Shown in pieces: positions 1-5,248 of a DNA stretch of 37,025 nt; positions within the stretch are counted from its first letter, which is position 1; each line of letters begins with the position of its first letter. The DNA is taken from assembly GCA_025455045.1 (NCBI GenBank), contig JALONJ010000004.1, positions 1 through 37,025 of the forward strand, in the 5' to 3' direction. Position numbers and translations under genes: made by a program. The stretch comes from Microscillaceae bacterium. Its GTDB lineage: Bacteria; Bacteroidota; Bacteroidia; Cytophagales; Microscillaceae. Below the pieces are notes generated by a model. That model was not told the origin of the DNA. It ran no database searches and was given only the letters and a program-made list of their open reading frames with translations.

Positions 1-13
1 CTTTTGGCTTGAT

Positions 14-71
14 GATGCTACAAAGTAAATACTCAAGTATGCAGCCTATTTGCGTAGTGAAAAATATTTTT
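14..71. repeat. 58-bp direct repeat, copy 1
   Basis: Identical at 57 of 58 positions to 398-455 (offset 384). Inside it is a short inverted repeat (TACT/AGTA around 31-40), and the outer parts CTAC...GTAG can also pair. Read on the minus strand, its end contains TTTACTTTGTAGC. That is close to the Bacteroidota -7 element and to the better promoter candidate at 3983-4013, so the repeat may be a promoter segment pointing left. No TTG lies at the expected -33 distance, so this is weak. What it serves lies beyond the left edge. Confidence 0.6.
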
Positions 72-249
72 GAAAAATTTAAAAATATTTTATAAATACC
101 TGATTATCAATTGATTGTATAAAAATAAATTTAAAAGGTAATTGAAATAGTGATTTCATTTCCAACGAATTGTAGAAGTAACGATTGCTTGACCTTTCAA
201 TGTTTTTAATCGCTTGATTATCAATAGGTTATATAAAATTTAAAAAATT

Positions 250-364
250 AAAAGAGGCAACTTACGAAAAGGCTCAAGGCAGGACTCGAACCTGCAACTT
301 CTGAGAAACTCAGATATTCTAACCAATATGAATTACGAAGAAATCCTCTTCTACGGCACTCTTT
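250..364 (-). ncRNA. Structured RNA candidate A: conserved closing stem with a non-permuted mini-tRNA-like head
   Basis: The strand is set by the tRNA-like head. The 5' side (359-364) pairs with 251-256. A single bulged base (358) and a GC/GC pair (356-357 with 257-258) follow. Next is an internal loop of CGTA (352-355) opposite seven bases (259-265). Helix 2 pairs 345-351 with 266-272, with one mismatch. The head has a D-arm-like hairpin (316-333, ATTC/GAAT stem, loop with GG), a short hairpin (300-314) in the anticodon-arm place, and a T-arm (279-295) with loop TTCGAGT and a perfect five-pair stem. No matching acceptor strands exist, so it is not a normal tRNA gene. On the minus strand, ATAAAATTTGA lies just upstream and a U-rich tract follows the closing stem. 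Confidence 0.6.
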
Positions 365-397
365 CAAGATTGTCAAATTTTATCAACCTTTATAATT

Positions 398-455
398 GAT
401 GCTACAAAGTAAATACTCAAGTATGCAGCCTATTTGCGTAGTGAAAAGTATTTTT
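398..455. repeat. 58-bp direct repeat, copy 2
   Basis: Second copy of 14-71, with one mismatch at 448. It lies about 35 bp upstream (minus-strand sense) of RNA candidate A and could supply its promoter. It may instead be a small mobile or duplicated segment. In both copies a TTGATWATCAA palindrome follows about 30-40 bp to the right. Confidence 0.6.
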
Positions 456-515
456 TAAAAATTTTTAATTTTTTTTCATAACTTGTTGATTATCAAGCAA
501 TTACTCCTAAATCAA

Positions 516-647
516 AAGGGTTAAAAACGAAAAAAGAATATTTGACTGCCACTGTTCTACGATTGGGCAAGCCCAATCGGTGAGGAATCGAACCTCACGA
601 CCTTTAGGAATCGATCCTAACGAAGTATCTTTTTTCTACGACACCTT
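516..647 (-). ncRNA. Structured RNA candidate B: conserved stem with a circularly permuted tRNA-like head
   Basis: The closing stem has helix 1 (644-647 with 516-519), a bulged base at 643, and a GT/AC pair (641-642 with 520-521). The last replaces the GC/GC of the other units, which is a compensatory change. The internal loop is CGTA (637-640) opposite seven bases (522-528). Helix 2 is a perfect nine-pair helix (628-636 with 529-537). The minus-strand head reads: hairpin (604-620, five pairs, 7-nt loop), T-arm (581-597, loop TTCGATT), a perfect nine-arm hairpin (560-579) directly abutting the T-arm as a closed acceptor stem, TA, then a weak D-arm-like segment with GG (541-557). T-arm, closed acceptor, D-arm is the permuted order of bacterial Y-like (YrlA) RNAs. 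Family membership is inference; no Ro60 gene is in the window. Confidence 0.65.
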
Positions 648-763
648 AATATGATTTTGGATTTTCGATTTCAGATTTTTTACTATTCCGAATTGTATTT
701 TGTCATTCAGAGGTTTATTTCTTAGTCATAAATACCTGATTATCAATCAATTACAAATCATTT

Positions 764-908
764 AAAAAGAGGCAATGAGCAAATAAAGTTTTTTGTTCTT
801 TGCATTTGACCAACTCTGCCAACAATTCTAACAGATTGTACAGGATTCGAACCTGTGAGGCTTTTAGCCGAAGAATCCGAAGTATCTTTATTTTACGGCA
901 CTCTTTTT
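764..908 (-). ncRNA. Structured RNA candidate C: conserved stem with a permuted tRNA-Ser-like head
   Basis: This is the clearest copy. Helix 1 is eight perfect pairs (901-908 with 764-771). A bulged A-opposite position (900), a GC/GC pair (898-899 with 772-773) and an internal loop of CGTA (894-897) opposite seven bases (774-780) follow. Helix 2 is eight perfect pairs (886-893 with 781-788). In minus-strand order the head has a variable-arm-like hairpin (859-869), a T-arm (840-856, loop TTCGAAT), a closed acceptor-like hairpin (822-839, ACAAT/ATTGT), TG, then a D-arm (802-819). The D-arm closely resembles the TGGCAGAGTGGTC...TGC form of class II tRNA-Ser. A normal tRNA would have the D-arm before the T-arm. 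ATAAAATTTGA lies upstream, eight bases before helix 1, as in unit A. Confidence 0.7.
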
Positions 909-971
909 AATTTTCAAATTTTATGATTTATTTTACTATTTCATTGATTATCAATGACTTATAACAAAAAC

Positions 972-1182
972 CAAAAGGCTACAAACGAAAAAGGAAATGG
1001 CTTTAAAAAGCCTGCCGTCGTTCTCGTGTTATTGCGAGACTTAGACTGGCAATTCGACATCCGCTTTGGGCGGACTTGCGCCCGCGAGGCGGGCATTTTG
1101 CCGTTCACTCACCCGATTGCTCGGGCTACGCTACCTTAGGACCGTTATATTTACGAAGTAACCCTTCTCTACGGCACTTTTG
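972..1182 (-). ncRNA. Structured RNA candidate D: conserved stem with a 23S rRNA-like, multi-hairpin head
   Basis: The closing stem follows the same plan: helix 1 (1177-1182 with 972-977), bulge 1176, GC/GC pair (1174-1175 with 978-979), CGTA (1170-1173) opposite seven bases (980-986), and a wobble-rich helix 2 (1163-1169 with 987-994). On the minus strand the head starts with a segment (1155-1129) that matches universal 23S rRNA around helix 71 at 26 of 27 positions, including CGGTCCTAAGGTAGCG. G+C-rich hairpins follow: CCCGA/TCGGG, GCCCGC/GCGGGC, CCGC/GCGG and CTCG/CGAG. The head is much richer in G+C than its surroundings. A 61-codon forward reading frame crosses it (954-1139), but its composition is dictated by the hairpins and I do not call it a gene. 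Confidence 0.6.
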
Positions 1183-1189
1183 AATGGTT

Positions 1190-1429
1190 TTAAAATTTTT
1201 GTTTAATTGCCAAATCATTGATTTGTTCCCACATCAACGAAGCCGGATAGCTAAAATTACATTCCAAAAAACCATCGTCCCAAGTATAATTATCCGACCA
1301 GTCGGCTACAAAGAGCCAGTTATCGCCCTGCCAATTTTGAAATTTAAGGATTTGGCTATCAATGCTTGTTTGCCATTGCTTTTGGAAGTAATTGGTGGTA
1401 ATGGGATTTGATTTTTTTGAGTTTTTCAT
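1190..1429 (-). CDS. Hypothetical 79-aa protein
   Basis: This is a short acidic/aromatic protein with many Trp residues (QWQ, NWQ, NWLF, DWSDNYTW, MWEQ). It has no signal peptide or membrane segment, and I do not recognise the family. The residue mix (WDDGFLECNF, then SYPASLMW) looks like a folded domain, and a competing plus-strand frame over the same stretch looks like its shadow. It ends eight bases from the 5' end of RNA candidate D on the same strand, so the two may be co-transcribed. It could be a fragment of a longer protein. No ribosome-binding site helps to fix the start. Confidence 0.45.
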   Translation of the reverse strand: MKNSKKSNPITTNYFQKQWQTSIDSQILKFQNWQGDNWLFVADWSDNYTWDDGFLECNFSYPASLMWEQINDLAIKQKF

Positions 1430-1584
1430 TTGATTAGGTTTATACGGTTCAATATTTTTGGCTTATGTTGTAAAAACACAATCTATCTTAGGATTGGTTG
1501 CCTGAAGAGTAAATTATATTTTTACAGTTGAATGTTTAGGAAAGATTTAAAAATAAGTTGGGCAAATTAAATTTTCATAATTAT

Positions 1585-1595
1585 TTGATAATCAG
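1585..1595. repeat. TTGATWATCAA palindrome in the gap between two minus-strand genes
   Basis: The 289-bp gap 1430-1718 lies downstream of the 148-aa gene and upstream of the 79-aa gene. It holds this palindrome copy (TTGATAATCAG) and nothing else I can identify. The stretch around 1620-1700 is moderately G+C-rich and could be degenerate sequence. Confidence 0.6.
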
Positions 1596-1718
1596 CACGT
1601 TACAATTTATCCGTCTGTGATGAATCAGCACATTTGTCTGGCTTGGCTCTGTCTTTGGTGCATTTTATAACCCTATCTGCCTCTGGCTGGTTGACTCATT
1701 ACTTGTGGTATAATGTAT

Positions 1719-2165
1719 TTATTTCCTTAAATCATTGGGGTCTATACTTGTTCCAATCGAGTTGCATCTGTTTTCCAATTCTTCAATGGTTAAAAGCCCA
1801 ATTTTATAGCAACGAACAAGAAAAAAATATACTGTACCAACCAAGTCTTTTCTTGAATCAATCAGTTCTTTTTTAAAGTTTAATTTAGGCAAAATTGGTT
1901 TCCCATCACTAAATTCACATTTACCGTTACATATAGAACAATAATCGAAAACAACTGTGCCGTGTTCTTCCACCCATTCTTTTTGAGCATTATACATCAG
2001 ATTAAATCGATGCTTGTGTCCATCAATAGCCCTCAACGCTTCTATCACCTCATTCATCCAAAAATCAATATTTGCATAGTGTCCTACTACATAGTGAGTA
2101 TATCTACCAGTGAACTTTCGCAATTGCTCAGATATCAAATTTGCTTTTTCAATTGTATAAATCAT
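1719..2165 (-). CDS. Conserved-looking hypothetical protein with a Cys cluster (148 aa)
   Basis: The protein is soluble and mostly helical. It has a Cys cluster near the middle (YCSICNGKCEFSDG, about residues 75-88) that could bind a metal. The N-terminal half (GRYTHYVVGHYANIDFWMNE) and the C-terminal half (LVRCYKIGLLTIEELENRC) look like conserved amphipathic helices. There is no signal peptide. I do not recognise a characterised family and assign no function. Codon use resembles the neighbours, and the frame is intact. The start is the first ATG after the structured intergenic hairpin 2210-2270, which could be its leader element. Confidence 0.7.
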   Translation of the reverse strand: MIYTIEKANLISEQLRKFTGRYTHYVVGHYANIDFWMNEVIEALRAIDGHKHRFNLMYNAQKEWVEEHGTVVFDYCSICNGKCEFSDGKPILPKLNFKKELIDSRKDLVGTVYFFLVRCYKIGLLTIEELENRCNSIGTSIDPNDLRK

Positions 2166-2209
2166 TATTATTTAAAAGCTCTAGGTTACTAAGTGTTATA
2201 TCATTTTTA

Positions 2210-2270
2210 AATTGTCTCAGGTTACAAGCAGCATAGCTTTAACGGTAAGCTACCGTAACCCCAGACAATT
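2210..2270. repeat. Nested inverted repeat between two minus-strand genes
   Basis: Three stacked stems are separated by short asymmetric bulges: 2210-2217 with 2263-2270 (AATTGTCT/AGACAATT), 2221-2225 with 2255-2259 (GTTAC/GTAAC), and 2234-2239 with 2247-2252 (TAGCTT/AAGCTA), with a 7-nt apical loop. It lies 10 bases past the stop of the 194-aa gene and 45 bases before the 148-aa gene. It could be a structured leader, a terminator-like processing hairpin or a small mobile-element remnant. No clear poly-U tract follows on either strand. Confidence 0.5.
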
Positions 2271-2280
2271 ATTCATATTT

Positions 2281-2865
2281 TTAAGTTTCTATCAATCGTC
2301 TTTCAGGAAACATTTCTTGCCAAATCAGTTTGATTTTATCGGTAATGGCTTGATAATCAGCAAATTGTCGCCAGTAACCATAATTGATCTGGATGGCAAT
2401 GTGTTCTTGGCGTATCAAATCCTTTAAATCAAGTACTTGGGCAAGATGGGCAATTTGTTGATGCGCAGTCATTTTTTTAAAAACCTGCGTATTTTCAATC
2501 AAGCCTTGATAAAACTCACTATAAAAAGCGCGAGTTACCTGAATACAACCGACAATTTGCCGGTTCATCTCCGTCAATTCTTCAGCCGGAATCCACAATT
2601 CTTCGTGCATTGCCCCACCTACTATTTGTACCTCATATTTTTTGACATATTGTTGAGGCAACTCAAATTCGGTTACAAATCCGCAATAACTCGGTTCGGC
2701 AGGCATATTCCACTCTACCGATATTTGGGTAGCGTATTCAATGTTTAGTACTGGATAAAATATAGGTTGCCAAGCCAAGCGTGGTGGAAAAGCCCTAGCT
2801 TCGGTGAGCAGTATTCTTTCCAACTCTAGCAAACCTACGGGGCGAAACAATTTTTGCGTTTTCAT
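2281..2865 (-). CDS. ADP-ribosylation/crystallin J1-type conserved protein (194 aa)
   Basis: The N-terminal 110 residues carry the signature of the small family usually annotated ADP-ribosylation/crystallin J1. Visible blocks are LFRPVG, ELERILLTEARAFPPRL, QPIFYPVLNIEYA, GFVTEF, VQIVGG, HEELWIPAEEL and MNRQIVG. The C-terminal part (about residues 111-194) is a helical extension including LVQ-type segments and GYWRQF, longer than the roughly 140 aa I expect for the family. Biochemical function is not established to my knowledge. The protein is probably cytoplasmic. The upstream intergenic region (right of 2865) has no palindrome for 250 bp. A TTGATAATCAG core at 2350-2360 lies inside this gene and is probably coincidental. 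Confidence 0.7.
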   Translation of the reverse strand: MKTQKLFRPVGLLELERILLTEARAFPPRLAWQPIFYPVLNIEYATQISVEWNMPAEPSYCGFVTEFELPQQYVKKYEVQIVGGAMHEELWIPAEELTEMNRQIVGCIQVTRAFYSEFYQGLIENTQVFKKMTAHQQIAHLAQVLDLKDLIRQEHIAIQINYGYWRQFADYQAITDKIKLIWQEMFPERRLIET

Positions 2866-3200
2866 ATCGACATTTTTTTATTAAAATCTTACATCATAAA
2901 TATGATGTAAGATTTTGGACAAAATCGTAGCGTTATAACCTCGATTCCCGAACCAAGATTATCAAAAACAAGGGCATTGGTTTCATTTTGCGTATCAATC
3001 AGCTTTAATAGAAACCAGCCACTCGTAAAAATAAGATAAGTACAACCATCACGGACACCTCCTAAGTTTAAGGTTTAGGATTTTCACAAACCACAAAAAC
3101 TGTTTTAAATGATTGATAATCAGCAAATTGACTCTTTCAATTTTACAATTTTTGGCGAAAATCACTCCTTTGTTTGTATCTCAACTCAACAAACCAGAGC

Positions 3201-3246
3201 AAGCGTTTAGCCACAGGCTACCATTGCCTACGGCACTTCTACGCTT
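3201..3246 (-). other. Possible degenerate member of the RNA array
   Basis: The invariant TACGGCACT block of array units A-D recurs at 3229-3237, and AAGCGT (3201-3206) can pair with ACGCTT (3241-3246). The seven-base loop strand and a proper helix 2 are missing, and no T-arm is present. It may be a remnant or a chance match. Confidence 0.25.
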
Positions 3247-3417
3247 AAAAGCTCAATTGCCAACGTAAAAATAGTTGAGCAAAAGACAGTGCCTAATTTG
3301 GTAAATACCTGATAATCAGGGCTTTGGCTTTTGAGACAGATGTAGATTTTATGGATAATTTATTGACAATCAATCCATTATGACAAAATCCAAAATCGGC
3401 TCTAAGCAATAGCGTAG

Positions 3418-3550
3418 GGGCTTTCCGAAATGATTTTCAATGGTTTGGACTCAATAGTGCCACGATTTTTGATTTTGCTTGCGCAAAGGTGGTGGTATTT
3501 TGCGTCCGAAAAGAAATTTTAAAAGTTTTTGGGATTTTTTCGGAAAGCCC
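3418..3550. repeat. 13-bp perfect inverted repeat enclosing 107 bp
   Basis: GGGCTTTCCGAAA (3418-3430) is the exact reverse complement of 3538-3550. Inside, GCCAC and GTGG segments could extend the fold. It may be a non-coding RNA stem or a MITE-like remnant. No target-site duplication is evident. Confidence 0.45.
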
Positions 3551-3618
3551 TGATTTCTATAGTTTTGAATCATTGTTTTGGGCTTCCCGACAGAGGCGGG
3601 ATTTTTTGTTTCCCTTAC

Positions 3619-3798
3619 CTACTTATCGTTGTCACCCACTAGGGTACTTGCTTGTATTCTTCCCCACACTTTTGGATTATCTGGACTTGTAATTTGTTGA
3701 TTTTCAATCATTTTCAAGTCCGCAAATCTGCCAAATGCTAGGTCAAGATGACACTTGCCAAGTATTGATTCATTGCGATATGTACGTAAGCGTAACAT
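3619..3798 (-). CDS. Possible small protein, 59 aa
   Basis: The open frame starts MLRLRTYRNESILGKC and ends STLVGDNDK before TAG. It is basic at the N-terminus and mixed after that, with no membrane segment. About 40 bases upstream on the same strand is TAAATTTG (3838-3845 region), matching the TAnnTTTG box. A variant palindrome (3697-3707) lies inside the frame, which argues against coding. It has no recognised family and could be chance. Confidence 0.25.
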   Translation of the reverse strand: MLRLRTYRNESILGKCHLDLAFGRFADLKMIENQQITSPDNPKVWGRIQASTLVGDNDK

Positions 3799-3982
3799 TT
3801 TGATTTTAGTATTTAATTCGTTGTACGAAGTTAGTGCAAATTTAGTTTGGTTTTTGTTTTTTTAAAAAAATCAATTCATTTTTTATGATTGATTTACGTT
3901 TTGCATCCTTTACAACCGCTTGGTTGGGGTTCAATTGACTGTTTCCTTAATCAACTGAATATGAATCGTTTGAATTATGCGA

Positions 3983-4013
3983 CAAAGTTAAAGGGCTGAA
4001 AATTAATATGCAA
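3983..4013 (-). promoter_or_regulatory. Candidate minus-strand promoter (TTG-N20-TAACTTTG)
   Basis: On the minus strand TTG (4011-4013) is followed after 20 bases by TAACTTTG (3983-3990). This fits the Bacteroidota primary-sigma consensus of TTG and TAnnTTTG at 17-23 bp spacing. It points toward the possible 59-aa gene and the non-coding region on its left. Confidence 0.4.
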
Positions 4014-4171
4014 GTTTTTTGCAAAAAAAGTTTGCTTTTTTTATAAAAAATATTTTTGAAGTGATTTTATTACATTTATTTGCTAAAAAACACTGAAAAA
4101 TCTCTTGGAAATCAATATTAAGAATTCGCTATTCACCTCTTTTATAGAAATCAAAAATTTTTACTAACCTC

Positions 4172-4306
4172 TTGATTATCAAGGAGTTAGTATTTCTTAT
4201 TAAATAATTTACAACTATCTGATAATCAATGAGTTATAATATTATCAAGAATTACATATCTTTGATTCAAGATAGGTTTTTTGACAATTCAATCTCTGAT
4301 TATCAA
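4172..4306. repeat. Three TTGATWATCAA palindromes before the SDR gene
   Basis: Copies lie at 4172-4182, 4219-4229 and 4296-4306, the last ending 12 bases before the chosen start codon at 4319. An upstream in-frame ATG (4229) overlaps the second copy. Starting there would force two palindromes to be translated, so the downstream ATG is preferred. Confidence 0.7.
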
Positions 4307-4318
4307 TCCATTGTATAT

Positions 4319-5146
4319 ATGCAAACCTCTAGAGTAATATTTATCACCGGCGCGGCAAGCGGCATAGGCAAATGGCTTGCCGAACATTTGTATCGTCAAG
4401 GGCACCAAATTGTGGCTACCGACCTCAACGAAGCCGGACTCCAAATCCTTGCCCAAGCCAACCAATGGGCGGATGACCGCACCATCATTCAAAAACAAGA
4501 TGTAACCAGTATCGAGACTTGGCAGGCTCTGCTTGCGCAAACCCTCCAAAAATTTGGTAAATTAGATGTTTTGTTAAATGTTGCGGGGGTTTGCCAGCCC
4601 GGACTCATTTATGAAACCGAAATGGACAAAGTTCATTCGCAAATTGACATCAATCTCAAAGGTACTATCTATGGTTCGAAACTAGCCGCCGAGCTAATGG
4701 TCAAGCAAAAAAGCGGGCATATCATCAACATTGCGTCTATTGCGGGTATTGTACCGGCTTGGGGTTTCAATCTCTACAATGCCGCCAAATTTGGCGTGCG
4801 GGGTTTTACCTTGGCAATTGCTTATGAACTTGCCGAACACAACGTAAATGTAACCGTAGTCTGCCCCGATGCCGTCGAAACGCCAATGGTCAAGGGAATG
4901 GAAACCAACCGCGCCGCCGCGATGGTTTTTGGGGGTTCGCGCACGCTTACGGTGGACGAAATCGGTCAGGCTATTGTCCAAAAAGCCCTGATTCAAAAGA
5001 AATTGGAAGTAGTGCATACCGTAGGCAATCGCGGGTGGCTGGTGCGTTTGGGGGGCTTGGTACCGCGAATGGGCTTGAGCAAACTAGCCCAAAAAATCCG
5101 CCAAAAGGGTTGGGCGGCGCAGGAGAAAAGGAAGAGAAGTAAGTAA
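4319..5146 (+). CDS. Short-chain dehydrogenase/reductase (SDR) family oxidoreductase
   Basis: This is a classical SDR of 275 aa that would use NAD(P)(H) in a Rossmann fold. The cofactor motif TGAASGIG is at residues 10-17, an NVAG motif follows the third strand, the catalytic Ser is about residue 140 (IASIAG), and YNAAK gives Tyr153 and Lys157. ATDLNEAG after the second strand has an acidic Asp, which usually favours NAD over NADP. Substrate is unknown. The start at 4319 was chosen because MQTSRVIFITG is the normal SDR beginning; an in-frame ATG 30 codons upstream would read through palindromic repeats. The gene stands alone, with 102 bp before the next gene. The C-terminus is basic (EKRKRSK). 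Confidence 0.9.
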   Translation: MQTSRVIFITGAASGIGKWLAEHLYRQGHQIVATDLNEAGLQILAQANQWADDRTIIQKQDVTSIETWQALLAQTLQKFGKLDVLLNVAGVCQPGLIYETEMDKVHSQIDINLKGTIYGSKLAAELMVKQKSGHIINIASIAGIVPAWGFNLYNAAKFGVRGFTLAIAYELAEHNVNVTVVCPDAVETPMVKGMETNRAAAMVFGGSRTLTVDEIGQAIVQKALIQKKLEVVHTVGNRGWLVRLGGLVPRMGLSKLAQKIRQKGWAAQEKRKRSK

Positions 5147-5248
5147 TCAATCAAGATTTTCAATAACCTTGATCTATATGAATATACAAAAATTTGCCTT
5201 ATTTTTAATCGATTTGATTATATTTGTAGCTAGAATTGAACTTAAATA

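Larger units (their letters stand above)
2866..4318. other. 1.45-kb region with no confident protein gene
   Basis: It contains palindrome copies at 3113-3123, 3309-3319, 4172-4182, 4219-4229 and 4296-4306 and variants at 3362-3372 and 3697-3707. It also contains an RNA-array-like remnant with TACGGCA at 3229-3235, a perfect 13-bp inverted repeat (3418-3430 with 3538-3550), a candidate 59-aa gene (3619-3798, minus), and a minus-strand promoter candidate (3983-4013). A forward 67-codon frame at 3489-3692 overlaps the inverted repeat and a G+C-rich hairpin and looks non-coding. Confidence 0.5.

Noticed and set aside
250..908. Ordinary tRNA genes on the minus strand
   Set aside because: T-arms are canonical, but the arm order is permuted in two units and acceptor strands do not match in the third, so a standard cloverleaf cannot be drawn.
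954..1139. 61-codon forward reading frame over unit D
   Set aside because: It lies over G+C-rich hairpins and the 23S-like segment; its residues are explained by those and it starts in a palindrome.
250..1182. Retron or group II intron RNA
   Set aside because: No reverse transcriptase is nearby. GTGCCGTA resembles part of intron domain V, but the rest of that domain is missing.
1184..1411. Plus-strand 75-codon frame opposite the 79-aa gene
   Set aside because: The minus-strand frame has the more natural composition; the plus frame looks like its shadow.
3489..3692. 67-codon forward frame as a gene
   Set aside because: It overlaps the inverted repeat, a G+C-rich hairpin and a palindrome variant, and has no recognisable protein character.
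4229..4318. Upstream ATG start for the SDR gene
   Set aside because: It would translate two palindrome copies; the SDR fold starts at the ATG at 4319.
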